Positions 25,269 through 33,887 of a DNA stretch of 64,000 bases are shown here, piece by piece. The notes under the pieces are model-generated. The model saw only the letters and a program-made list of their open reading frames with translations, ran no database searches and was not told the DNA's origin. This DNA is from Tidjanibacter massiliensis (GTDB lineage: Bacteria > Bacteroidota > Bacteroidia > Bacteroidales > Rikenellaceae): the NCBI RefSeq assembly GCF_900104605.1, contig NZ_LT629960.1, forward strand, positions 682,001 through 746,000, written 5' to 3'. Each line of letters opens with the position of its first letter. The stretch's first letter is position 1. A program made the translations under genes and the position numbers.

Positions 25269-26147
25269 ATGATAAAATCGATGACCGGCTACGGCAAGGC
25301 GGAAGCCGTGGAAGGAAAGAGGAAAATCACGGTGGAGATACGCTCGCTCAACAGCAAGCAGCTCGATATGTCCGTCAGGATACCGCAGGCTTACAGACCG
25401 CTGGAGTATGAGGTGAGGAACCGCATCGGGAAAGCCGTGCAGCGCGGCAAGGTCGATGTATATATCAATGTAGAAACCGATACCGCAGCCATTCCCGTCA
25501 ACGTGAACAGGGAACTGTTCATGGCCTATTATTCCGTACTGAAAGAGCTCGGTTCCGGAATGGAGGAGAAGGGCAGGGGAATGGACCCTGTCCTGATGAC
25601 CGCCATCCTGAAGATGCCGGAGGTCGTAACCAGCGAAACGGAAGAAATATCCGACGGGGAGCGTACCGCATTGTTCGATGCCGTGGACGAAGCGTTGGCG
25701 GCTTTCGATGCGTTCCGCACGCAGGAGGGGCAGACGCTCATTGCCGACCTGCTGGCCCGTATCGGCAAAATAGAGGCGTACAGGAAGAGCATCGAACCTT
25801 TCGAAGCCCGCCGCATCGGTGTCATCAAGGAACGGATACGCGAAAACATCGCCTCCCTGGGCGTTCCTGTCGATGCGAACCGGCTTGAACAGGAGATGAT
25901 ATTCTATGTCGAGAAACTGGACATCACCGAGGAGAAGGTACGCCTGGACAACCACTGCCGTTATTTCCGTGAAGTCGCCTCGGAGGAGGAGAACGTGGGC
26001 CGGAAACTCGGATTCATCGCCCAGGAGATGGGACGGGAGATAAACACGCTCGGCTCGAAAGCAAACGACAGCGACATGCAGAAAACGGTCGTCATGATGA
26101 AAGACGAGCTGGAAAAGATAAAGGAACAGGTATTGAATATCCTCTGA
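25269..26147 (+). CDS. YicC-family endoribonuclease-type protein
   Basis: The 292-residue protein begins MIKSMTGYGKAEAV and has EIRSLNSKQLDMSVRIP and the conserved C-terminal block GFIAQEMGREINTLGSKANDSD, diagnostic for YicC (YicC_N plus DUF1732). Some family members have been reported to have endoribonuclease activity. It lies upstream of gmk, an arrangement conserved in many bacteria. The start at 25269 is fixed by the promoter ending at 25249. Confidence 0.9.
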   Translation: MIKSMTGYGKAEAVEGKRKITVEIRSLNSKQLDMSVRIPQAYRPLEYEVRNRIGKAVQRGKVDVYINVETDTAAIPVNVNRELFMAYYSVLKELGSGMEEKGRGMDPVLMTAILKMPEVVTSETEEISDGERTALFDAVDEALAAFDAFRTQEGQTLIADLLARIGKIEAYRKSIEPFEARRIGVIKERIRENIASLGVPVDANRLEQEMIFYVEKLDITEEKVRLDNHCRYFREVASEEENVGRKLGFIAQEMGREINTLGSKANDSDMQKTVVMMKDELEKIKEQVLNIL

Positions 26148-26198
26148 CGTCCGTCGGGAAATACGGCATCAGGGGAACGAACGATTCGACAAGATAAT

Positions 26199-26777
26199 AT
26201 GGCTGACGGAAAGAGCGGCAAGCTCATCATATTCTCAGCCCCGTCCGGGGCCGGCAAGACAACGATAGTCCATGCGCTGACGGAACGTTTTCCCCGCCTG
26301 GAGTTCTCTATTTCAGCTACTTCGCGGCAACCTCGGCACAACGAGCAGCACGGCCGCGACTACTATTTCCTCTCGGCCGAGGAATTTCGGAAAGCCTGTG
26401 AAGAGGAACGGTTCGTAGAGTGGGAGGAGGTCTATGCCGGGACACGGTACGGAACGCTCAAGTCCGAGATGGAACGCATCTGGCGGAAAGGCAATATCAT
26501 TCTGTTCGACGTGGATGTCATGGGCGGGATAAGGCTCAAGTCGATTTTCGGCGCGAACGCCCTCTCCATCTTCGTCATGCCGCCCTCTGTCGCCGCACTG
26601 CGCGAACGGCTGACGGGACGGGGTACCGATTCACCGGAAACCATCGAGAAACGGATAGCCAAAGCAGAACAGGAAATTTCATATGCCGACCGTTTCGATT
26701 ACGTCGTCATCAACGACGACCTGCAACAGGCGATAGTAGAGGTGGAAACCCTCGTCGCGAAGTTCATAAAGGAGTAG
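26199..26777 (+). CDS. gmk: Guanylate kinase
   Basis: The 192-residue enzyme phosphorylates GMP to GDP. The P-loop IFSAPSGAGKTTIVHAL is near residue 8, followed by ISATSRQPRHNEQHGRDYYF (GMP-binding) and the VDVMGGIRLK strand. Length is normal. It lies 51 nt after yicC and 4 nt before nadD. Confidence 0.95.
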   Translation: MADGKSGKLIIFSAPSGAGKTTIVHALTERFPRLEFSISATSRQPRHNEQHGRDYYFLSAEEFRKACEEERFVEWEEVYAGTRYGTLKSEMERIWRKGNIILFDVDVMGGIRLKSIFGANALSIFVMPPSVAALRERLTGRGTDSPETIEKRIAKAEQEISYADRFDYVVINDDLQQAIVEVETLVAKFIKE

Positions 26778-26781
26778 CCGC

Positions 26782-27372
26782 ATGCATTCCGTCATTCTCT
26801 ATTTCGGTTCGTTCAATCCCGTTCACAAGGGACACATGGCCGTTGCGGAATGGATACTGGAACAGGGGCTGTGCAATGAGGTGTGGTTTGTCGTTTCGCC
26901 GCAGAATCCGCTGAAACGAGACGGTTCGCTTATCGGCGAAGAGGAGCGGCTGGCCATGGTACGGCTTGCGGCGGCAGCATCGCGTTATTCGCGGAGAATG
27001 AGGGCGTGCGACGTGGAATTCTCGCTCCCGCGTCCCTCTTATACCGTCGATACGCTGTCGGTACTGACCGAACGTTATCCGGACACGACATTCTCCCTGC
27101 TGGTGGGAAGCGACATTCCCGGCCAGATAACGCAATGGAAGGAGTGGAGGAAACTGCTGGACAATTATAAAATATATGTATATCCGCGGAGGGGATATCC
27201 GGCTCCTGCGGCGGATTGCGGATTCACCGTACTCGAAGGCGCCCCTTTCGAAGATTACTCCTCGACAGAGGTAAGGACTGCGCTGACGGAGGGCGGCGGA
27301 GACGATATGGTTCCGGATGTAGTCAAAGAGTATATCAAAACACAGGGATTATGGAACACAGGCAAGAGATAG
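26782..27372 (+). CDS. nadD: Nicotinate-nucleotide adenylyltransferase
   Basis: The 196-residue nucleotidyltransferase forms deamido-NAD from NaMN and ATP. The HxGH motif is visible in YFGSFNPVHKGHMAVAEW (residues 7-24). The KMSKS-like ISSTxIR position appears in modified form as YSSTEVRTAL near residue 157. Length and motifs fit NadD. The 3' end overlaps the following TPR gene by 22 nt. Confidence 0.93.
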   Translation: MHSVILYFGSFNPVHKGHMAVAEWILEQGLCNEVWFVVSPQNPLKRDGSLIGEEERLAMVRLAAAASRYSRRMRACDVEFSLPRPSYTVDTLSVLTERYPDTTFSLLVGSDIPGQITQWKEWRKLLDNYKIYVYPRRGYPAPAADCGFTVLEGAPFEDYSSTEVRTALTEGGGDDMVPDVVKEYIKTQGLWNTGKR

Positions 27373-27587
27373 AGCGGCTGACGGCTGCAATAGAGGCTTC
27401 GCCCGAGGATATGACGCTGTATGCCGAACGCGGCAAGATACACTTCCGTGCCCACGATTTCGGAAGCGCACTGAACGATTTCAACCGGGTACTGCTCGCC
27501 GAAGAGCACAACGAAGAAATAAGACAGTATGTCAAAATGATAAACGAGATACTGGAGTTTCGTTACAATGATATTTACAACCCCTGA
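27351..27587 (+). CDS. Small TPR-repeat protein overlapping nadD
   Basis: A 78-residue protein whose ATG (27351) lies 22 nt before the nadD stop. It contains one clear tetratricopeptide repeat (about residues 22-55, with LYAERGKIHFRAHDFGSAL followed by NDFNRVL), with flanking helices completing a minimal TPR unit. It probably mediates a protein contact; the partner is unknown. The overlap and reading direction put it firmly in the operon. Confidence 0.75.
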   Translation: MEHRQEIERLTAAIEASPEDMTLYAERGKIHFRAHDFGSALNDFNRVLLAEEHNEEIRQYVKMINEILEFRYNDIYNP

Positions 27588-27635
27588 TTCAGCAGGGAAA
27601 GACAGCGACAGGCCGTCGTTTCAGAGACTCTTCCG

Positions 27636-28628
27636 ATGAAAAAATTAAATATAGCCCTGCTTGCGGGTGGGAACTCCTCCGAAAGGGAGGTAGCGCTGGC
27701 AAGCGCCGCAATGATACTCGATGCTTTCGACCGCAGTCGATATAATGTCATTCCAGTCGATGTCCACGGTTTACACTGGACCTGTAAGGGGGCCGGGGAC
27801 CGGAAGGTCGAAGTGGACAAGACGGACTTCTCCGTTCCGGTCGGCGACGGCAAGATACGGTTCGACTATGCTTTCATCATGATACACGGTACGCCCGGCG
27901 AAGACGGCAAGTTGCAGGGATATCTGGAGATGATGGGTATTCCGTACTCCACATCGGGTTTCGTCTCCTCGGTGGAGACGTTCGACAAGACACTCTGCAA
28001 ACGCATCGTGTCAGAAATCGACGGTTTGTGTCTTGCCCGCGAAGTCCTGCTGCGCCGGGGCGACCGGGTGGATGCCGATGCGATAGCCGCCCGGCTCGGA
28101 CTGCCCGTCTTCGTAAAGCCGAATGCCAGCGGAAGCAGTTGTGGAGTAACCAAAGTAAAGAGCGTTGCCGACATGGTCCCCGCAATCGAACGCGCCTTCA
28201 CCGAAAGCGACGCTGTGCTCATCGAGGAGTTCATCGAGGGGAGGGAGTTCGGCTGCGGCGTCTGGATAACTGCCGACGGAATCCGGGCGCTTCCCGTAAC
28301 GGAAATCAAGTCGCACAAAGAGTTTTTCGATTACGAGGCGAAATATACCGCGGGGATGTCGGACGAAATCACGCCGGCGGAGATTCCCGCCGCAGCAACG
28401 GTCCGGATACAGCGGCTCGCCGAAGCGGCGGCCAAGGCATGCAACTGCCGCGGAATCGTACGCGTGGACTTCATCATGACTCCCACCGGGGATATATATA
28501 TGGTGGAAATCAACTCCGTCCCCGGCATGAGCGGCGGAAGCATCGTACCCAAACAGATAGCCGCGGCAGGCCTGAACATGACGGAGGTGATAAACGCCGT
28601 TATCGAAGATACCCTATGCAGGCGCTGA
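27636..28628 (+). CDS. ddl: D-alanine--D-alanine ligase
   Basis: The 330-residue ATP-grasp enzyme joins two D-alanines for peptidoglycan precursors. It shows NIALLAGGNSSEREVALASA, the IHGTPGEDGKLQGYLEMMGIPYSTSG substrate loop, PVFVKPNASGSSCGVTKVKS (ATP), EEFIEGREFGCGV and the Mg-binding VDFIMTPTGDIYMVEINSVPGMS. Tyr at the specificity position of the GIPYSTSG loop suggests D-Ala-D-Ala rather than D-Ala-D-Lac. It overlaps the DUF3109 gene by 13 nt. Confidence 0.94.
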   Translation: MKKLNIALLAGGNSSEREVALASAAMILDAFDRSRYNVIPVDVHGLHWTCKGAGDRKVEVDKTDFSVPVGDGKIRFDYAFIMIHGTPGEDGKLQGYLEMMGIPYSTSGFVSSVETFDKTLCKRIVSEIDGLCLAREVLLRRGDRVDADAIAARLGLPVFVKPNASGSSCGVTKVKSVADMVPAIERAFTESDAVLIEEFIEGREFGCGVWITADGIRALPVTEIKSHKEFFDYEAKYTAGMSDEITPAEIPAAATVRIQRLAEAAAKACNCRGIVRVDFIMTPTGDIYMVEINSVPGMSGGSIVPKQIAAAGLNMTEVINAVIEDTLCRR

Positions 28629-29209
28629 TAGAGATAGAGGAACGGATAGTCGTCACCGACATCCTGACCGAACGGTTCTGCTGCGACCTTGCAGCCTGCC
28701 GGGGCATGTGCTGCGTGGAGGGCAATGCCGGCGCTCCGCTCGAAAAGGAGGAACTCGCCGTTCTGGAGAGAGAATACGAGCGGTTCAGTCCCTACATGAC
28801 CGAAGAGGGCAGACAGGCGGTCGCGCAACAGGGGTTTTTCGTGATAGATGGGGACGGGGACTATACCACGCCCCTGATAGGGGATGCCGACTGCGCCTAT
28901 GCCTGCCGGGAAAACGGCACGACTCTCTGCGCCATCGAAAAGGCATGGCACGAAGGCCGTACCGCTTTTCGCAAACCGGTCTCATGCCATCTCTATCCGA
29001 TACGCGTCACGAAGTTCAGCGACGGCAGCGAAGGACTGCACTACCACCGTTGGGATATCTGTGCACCGGCTCGTCGATACGGCAGGAAAACGGGAATACG
29101 CGTCTATGAGTCGCTCCGGGAACCCATCATCCGGAAATTCGGCGCCGAATTCTACAAAGAGCTGGATGCAGCGGCCAAATACATGGAGAAAGAATATCGA
29201 ACAGAATGA
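28616..29209 (+). CDS. DUF3109 cysteine-rich protein
   Basis: The 197-residue protein has an early cysteine cluster FCCDLAACRGMCCVEGNAG (about residues 21-39), then GDADCAYAC, TTLCAIEKAW and SCHLYPIRVTKFSDG, ending with YHRWDICAPA. The arrangement resembles UPF0153/YkgJ-type putative metal- or Fe-S-binding proteins and matches DUF3109. The reaction is unknown. It overlaps ddl by 13 nt and the peptidase gene by 4 nt (ATGA). Confidence 0.82.
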   Translation: MQALIEIEERIVVTDILTERFCCDLAACRGMCCVEGNAGAPLEKEELAVLEREYERFSPYMTEEGRQAVAQQGFFVIDGDGDYTTPLIGDADCAYACRENGTTLCAIEKAWHEGRTAFRKPVSCHLYPIRVTKFSDGSEGLHYHRWDICAPARRYGRKTGIRVYESLREPIIRKFGAEFYKELDAAAKYMEKEYRTE

Positions 29210-30261
29210 AACGCAACACTTCCGCCGCCAAAGCGATAGTCTGTACCGTCGTATTGTGGACCATCCCCCTTTTGCTCGCCGCACAGCGCAGTGTCCCGAA
29301 ACTCGAAGACTTGCCTCGCCGGGCGATAGATACGCTCGATACGGACGACAGCAATATCAAAATAGTGATATTCACGAACAATACCTGGTGTTACTACTAT
29401 CCCGACCTGAACGAAAGAATGGACAGGGAGGTCTATCGGGAACATTGGGTGAACGACCGGGTTTTCGCCTATACGGACATCCAGCTCAAAGAGCTGCCGC
29501 CGGTTATCGACCTGCAGCTCATTGACCGGTACGGGGATTTCCACGCCCCGGCTATAGGCAAAGTCTTCTCGAAATACGGTACCCGCGGCCGGCGGCGGCA
29601 TCAGGGAGTGGATATCCCCCTCTCCGTCGGCGAACCGATATACGCCGCTTTCAACGGCAAAGTGCGCTATGCCCGGTACAATACCGGCGGTTACGGCAAT
29701 CTGGTCATCATCCGCCACGAAAACGGGCTGGAAACCTGGTATGCCCACCTGACACGTTGCAACGTGGCGCAGGACGATTATGTGACGGCCGGTACGGTTA
29801 TCGGCTTCTGCGGCAATACGGGCCGCAGCCGCGGGGCGCACCTCCATTTCGAGATGCGGTATTGCGACCAGGCGTTCGACCCGGAACATCTCATCGACTT
29901 CTCCACGGGCGACCTCCGTTATCAGACTTTCGCCCTCGACCGTTCGTTCTTCAGCATCTATTCACGGGCCTCTGAAACACTGGAAGAGGAGGACGATTAC
30001 GATGAATCCCTGCTCGCCGTACACTCTCCGGACGGGGAACTCACCTCCGAAGACATTCTGGAGAACATCGAATCCACCACACAGGCCGCCATCAAACAGG
30101 AGCAGGCAAAAACCGACCCTCTGTACCATACCATCCGGCGCGGCGATTATCTCGGCAAAATAGCCAGACAGTACGGTACGACCGTCAAGAGGCTTTGCCA
30201 GCTGAACAACATTTCGGAAGATGCCATCATCCGGGAAGGACGCAAACTACGCGTGCGATAA
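29206..30261 (+). CDS. M23-family peptidase with C-terminal LysM domain
   Basis: The 351-residue exported protein (signal peptide near residues 1-26, ending LLLAAQ) has an M23 LytM domain. The Zn ligands are in RRHQGVDIPLS (HxxxD) and HLHFEMRY (HxH), separated by the usual GNLVIIRHENGLETWYAHL. A charged linker is followed by a LysM repeat (TIRRGDYLGKIARQYGTTV) at the C-terminus. It should bind peptidoglycan and cut peptide cross-links or act as an amidase activator. It is the last gene of the yicC operon and couples to DUF3109 by ATGA. Confidence 0.92.
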   Translation: MKRNTSAAKAIVCTVVLWTIPLLLAAQRSVPKLEDLPRRAIDTLDTDDSNIKIVIFTNNTWCYYYPDLNERMDREVYREHWVNDRVFAYTDIQLKELPPVIDLQLIDRYGDFHAPAIGKVFSKYGTRGRRRHQGVDIPLSVGEPIYAAFNGKVRYARYNTGGYGNLVIIRHENGLETWYAHLTRCNVAQDDYVTAGTVIGFCGNTGRSRGAHLHFEMRYCDQAFDPEHLIDFSTGDLRYQTFALDRSFFSIYSRASETLEEEDDYDESLLAVHSPDGELTSEDILENIESTTQAAIKQEQAKTDPLYHTIRRGDYLGKIARQYGTTVKRLCQLNNISEDAIIREGRKLRVR

Positions 30262-30284
30262 AGTACGGAACAGGAATTCACAAA

Positions 30285-30330
30285 AAAGGGAGCGCGGTTA
30301 CGGACCTACCACGCTCCCTTTATTTTATTC
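30285..30330. terminator. Bidirectional terminator
   Basis: AAAGGGAGCG (30285-30294) pairs with CGCTCCCTTT (30312-30321), with further partial pairing inside. ATTTTATT follows on the plus strand and a T-run on the minus strand. It separates the convergent peptidase and DHOD-like genes. Confidence 0.8.
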
Positions 30331-30339
30331 CAGAATGAT

Positions 30340-31320
30340 TCAAATCTCCGCCGGGAAAGTCTTCATATACTGTACGCGTTCGAGCAGCGGGTCGCCGGGG
30401 CGCTCTTTCCGGTTCATCAGTCCGCGGAAGTCGTCCACGGTTCCGAAGCCGTTGCGCTCCATCCATCCGGTCAGGAAAGCGTCGATATCACCGATAACCT
30501 GCATACCGTTTATAAGCAGGGTACTGCAAAGCTGTACGGTACGGGCACCGGCAAGTATCGCCTTGACGGTATCCGCTCCGCTGTGCACGCCAGTGGAGAC
30601 CGATATGTCCATACCGGGAATTTCGGCCGTTGCGATGGCTACGTCGCGCAGGGATTTATGCAACTCGGCCGGAGTGCTGAGCCCGCTGGCCGGAACATAC
30701 TCCATGCTATCGATATCGATATCGGGTTCGAAAAACCGGTTGTAGAGGACAGCTCCCCGGACACCGCGGTTGAACGAAGCCTGCATCATGTGGAAAATAT
30801 TCGTGAAACGCATGCTGAACTTGACCGACACGGGAATATCCACCGACCGCGTAACGGCCTCTATGATACCGAGGTAACGCGACTCTATCTCCGCCGATGC
30901 CTGCGTCTCGTTATCGGGCATGAAGAAAATGTTCAGCTCCAGTCCGTCTGCACCGGCACACGCTATCTTTCCGGCATACTCCACCCATTTGCCTTTGCTC
31001 ATGCAGTTGATGCTGGCAATGACGGGAAGGTCGGTCTTTCGCTTGACCTCCGATATCAGGTCGATAAACCCTTTCATATAATCGGCCCCGAGATAAGCAT
31101 GGAGGTAATCGGCCGCCTCCGGAGAGTCGTTGCCATAACGCGCCATCATGGCCGCTTCGCCGGATATCTGCTCCTCGAAAATGGATTTCAGCACCACCGC
31201 ACCGATGCCGTTGCGGGCAAGCTCCTCGATGTGAGCGGCCGTTGCCGTCAGCGGAGAACTGCTTGCTATCAAGGGGTTCTTCAGCCTGAGCCCCATGTAT
31301 TTTACCGAAAGGTCTGTCAT
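30340..31320 (-). CDS. Dihydroorotate dehydrogenase-like protein
   Basis: The 326-residue protein has a TIM-barrel flavin fold: DLSVKYMGLRLKNPLIASSS at the start, PVIASINC and LELNIFF in the middle, then VKFSMRFTN and ISVSTGVHSGADTVKAILAGA. It resembles DHOD and dihydropyrimidine dehydrogenase C-terminal domains, but the usual catalytic base region is diverged, so annotation as class 1 PyrD would be unsafe. No pyrimidine genes are nearby. YggS lies 16 nt upstream on the same strand. Confidence 0.8.
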   Translation of the reverse strand: MTDLSVKYMGLRLKNPLIASSSPLTATAAHIEELARNGIGAVVLKSIFEEQISGEAAMMARYGNDSPEAADYLHAYLGADYMKGFIDLISEVKRKTDLPVIASINCMSKGKWVEYAGKIACAGADGLELNIFFMPDNETQASAEIESRYLGIIEAVTRSVDIPVSVKFSMRFTNIFHMMQASFNRGVRGAVLYNRFFEPDIDIDSMEYVPASGLSTPAELHKSLRDVAIATAEIPGMDISVSTGVHSGADTVKAILAGARTVQLCSTLLINGMQVIGDIDAFLTGWMERNGFGTVDDFRGLMNRKERPGDPLLERVQYMKTFPAEI

Positions 31321-31336
31321 AATCGCTATCGTTTAT

Positions 31337-32005
31337 TTATTTCCTATAATCCCGCTCTCCGAATATCCTGCTGCCTATGCGTACCATGGTGGCACCGCAC
31401 TCCACGGCAATGGGATAGTCGTGCGTCATTCCCATGGACAGCGTATCGAACCCGGCTCCGAAGTAGGCTTCCCGAAATTCACGGAACAACCCGTGTACTG
31501 CAGTAAATTCGGCCCGTATCCGTGCATCGTCATCCGTTTGCGACGCCACGGCCATCAAGCCCCGGATGCGTACGTTTCCATATGTCCGCCATGCCCCTCC
31601 GGCCAGGTAGCTGCGCAGCTCCTCCGGTGCCCATCCGCTCTTGGTCTCCTCCATGGCAACGTGCACCTCAAAGAGGACATCGATGGTCCGGTCGTTCCTG
31701 GCGGCTTCGCGGTCTATCACGGCCAGCAACCTGTCCGAATCGACCGAATGGATGAGCTCCACGAAGGGAGCGATGTACTTCACCTTATTGGTCTGCAAAT
31801 GTCCTATCATGTGCCACCGTATGTCGGGCGGTAAAAGGGGATACTTCTCCCTGAGTTCCTGCGGACGGTTCTCGCCGAATATCCGCTGGCCGGCATCGTA
31901 CGCCTCGCGTATCATCTCTGCCGGATGGGTTTTGGAGACGGCCACCAGCGTGACGTCCTCCGGAATGGAGGTCTTAACCTCCTGTAATCTTTCTGTCAGT
32001 GACAT
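31337..32005 (-). CDS. YggS/PLPBP family PLP-binding protein
   Basis: The 222-residue single-domain fold-type III PLP protein starts MSLTERLQEV. The PLP lysine is Lys25 in VAVSKTHP, followed by FGENRPQELREKY, WHMIGHLQTNKVK and SMGMTHDYPIAVECGATMVRIGS. These proteins balance vitamin B6 pools rather than catalyse a known reaction. The start at 32005 is preferred over a longer frame, because a TATTTTTG box lies at 32032-32025 on the minus strand inside the extension. Confidence 0.92.
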   Translation of the reverse strand: MSLTERLQEVKTSIPEDVTLVAVSKTHPAEMIREAYDAGQRIFGENRPQELREKYPLLPPDIRWHMIGHLQTNKVKYIAPFVELIHSVDSDRLLAVIDREAARNDRTIDVLFEVHVAMEETKSGWAPEELRSYLAGGAWRTYGNVRIRGLMAVASQTDDDARIRAEFTAVHGLFREFREAYFGAGFDTLSMGMTHDYPIAVECGATMVRIGSRIFGERDYRK

Positions 32006-32094
32006 CGCTATTTTTATGTTAAGACAAAAATACGCATAATTTTCATATATTTGCTTTCCGTGTCGATACGGACAATCAATTAATACGCTATAAA

Positions 32095-33765
32095 ATGAGA
32101 AAATTCTTTTTGGCAGCCGGACTACTTGCGACCATAGGGGTGGGAACCGCTGCCGCATGTACCAATTTCATCATCACGAAAGGAGCATCCACGGACGGTT
32201 CGGCCATGGTAAGTTATGCCGCCGATTCGCACCAGCTCTACGGGGCGCTGTACAAATACGATGCCCCGCGCAAGGGCTACAGGCCGGGAACCATGATGCC
32301 CGTCTATGAATGGGATACGGGCCGCTACCTCGGAGACATTCCGCAAGCCGCGCACACCTACTCCACGGTAGGCAACATGAACGACCGTCAGTTGATTATC
32401 GCTGAGACTACCTATGGCGGCCGTCCGGAACTGGCAGACCCCGATGGCGGCATCGACTACGGTTCGCTCATCTACATCACGCTCCAGCGGGCTGCTACGG
32501 CGCGGGAGGCCATCGCCACCATCGTGGAGCTGGCCAATACGTACGGTTACGCCTCCAGCGGCGAATCGTTCTCGATAGTGGACAAGGAAGAGGCGTGGAT
32601 TTTCGAGATGATAGGCAAGGGGAGCAAAATCGTGGAGGGTCGGAACGTCAACAAAGGCATCGTCTGGGTAGCCCGCCGTATCCCCGACGGTTACATCTGT
32701 GCGCATGCCAACCAGGCCCGCATCACGCAGTTCCCGCTTGACGACCCAGAGAATTGTCTTTATGCCCCGGATGTCATTTCGTTCGCCCGCGAGATGGGAT
32801 ATTACGACGGCAGCGACGAGGATTTCAGCTTCAGCGACGTGTACGCGCCGCTCGAATTCGGAACGATGCGCGGCTGCGAAGCCCGCGTATGGTCGTTCTT
32901 CCGTACGTTCGCCCCGGGCATGGACGCTTACCTGGATTATGCGATGGGATACAATCCCGAAAATCGCATGCCCCTGTGGGTGAAACCCTCGAAGAAGATT
33001 TCGCCCAAGGAGGTGTTCGACGCCATGCGCGACCATTTCGAGGGTACTCCGATGGACATGACCGCCGACATCGGTGCAGGCGGCAGCGCATGTCCCTACC
33101 GCTGGCGGCCCATGGAGTGGGAGTGGGAAGGAGAGACCTATGTGAACGAACGTGCGACCGCAACGCAGCAGACCGGTTTCTGGTTCGTGGCGCAGGCCCG
33201 CAGCTATCTGCCCGATGCGATAGGGGGCGTACTCTGGTTCGGTGTGGACGATGCTGCCACTTCGGCGCTGACACCGATATACTGCGGGACGACCGAAGTC
33301 CCTCCCTGTTTCAGCGAAGAGAACGGCAGTCTGCTGGAGTACTCCGACACGGCGGCGTTCTGGATTTTCAACCGTGTGGCACAGTTCGCCTACCTGCGGT
33401 ACAATGTAATCGGCAAGGCTGTCCGCGAGAACGTGGACGCATGGGAGAATGAAATGCTGCTCAAGGTACAGGAGTTCGACGAAAAGGTGATGCACAGCAA
33501 TATGTCGCATAACCGAATGATACGCGAAGCCACGAGATTTTCCGTCGAGAACGCACAACGGCTGTTCGACCGATGGAAGACACTGGACAGATACCTGATG
33601 GTTAAATATATCGACGGTAACGTGAAGGTGGAGAACGCCGACGGTTTCGTAACCAACGGTTACAGCGACAAGATACCCGAAACACCCGAATGGCCCGGTT
33701 ATACGGACGAATGGAAGGAAGCGGTCGTCCGGGACCACGGCGACGTGCTGCGCGTAGTGGAATAA
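32095..33765 (+). CDS. C69-family (U34) dipeptidase, secreted
   Basis: The 556-residue protein has a signal peptide (MRKFFLAAGLLATIGVGTAA). The mature N-terminus is expected just before Cys22 in ACTNFI; Ntn-hydrolases of family C69 use this N-terminal Cys as nucleophile. Downstream motifs TYGGRPEL, IDYGSLIYITLQRA and GSKIVEGRNVNKGIVWVA support PepD-like dipeptidase function. It would act in the periplasm or outside the cell on short peptides. TATATTTG (32046-32053) is a likely -7 box. Confidence 0.9.
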   Translation: MRKFFLAAGLLATIGVGTAAACTNFIITKGASTDGSAMVSYAADSHQLYGALYKYDAPRKGYRPGTMMPVYEWDTGRYLGDIPQAAHTYSTVGNMNDRQLIIAETTYGGRPELADPDGGIDYGSLIYITLQRAATAREAIATIVELANTYGYASSGESFSIVDKEEAWIFEMIGKGSKIVEGRNVNKGIVWVARRIPDGYICAHANQARITQFPLDDPENCLYAPDVISFAREMGYYDGSDEDFSFSDVYAPLEFGTMRGCEARVWSFFRTFAPGMDAYLDYAMGYNPENRMPLWVKPSKKISPKEVFDAMRDHFEGTPMDMTADIGAGGSACPYRWRPMEWEWEGETYVNERATATQQTGFWFVAQARSYLPDAIGGVLWFGVDDAATSALTPIYCGTTEVPPCFSEENGSLLEYSDTAAFWIFNRVAQFAYLRYNVIGKAVRENVDAWENEMLLKVQEFDEKVMHSNMSHNRMIREATRFSVENAQRLFDRWKTLDRYLMVKYIDGNVKVENADGFVTNGYSDKIPETPEWPGYTDEWKEAVVRDHGDVLRVVE

Positions 33766-33887
33766 AAGCAGCCGGCCGCGGAAGGAATCCGGGGCTTATT
33801 TGTTAAATTTGCGGCCTGGCCGGAGCCCGCTCCGTTCGGGCCGCAGGTTTGAAAGAAAATGGATAATCACATTAAAACAAACAAGAA

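Noticed and set aside
32122-33738. A 538-codon open frame antisense to the C69 peptidase gene
   Set aside because: The plus-strand protein has a signal peptide, catalytic Cys and family motifs; the antisense product looks like a compositional shadow.
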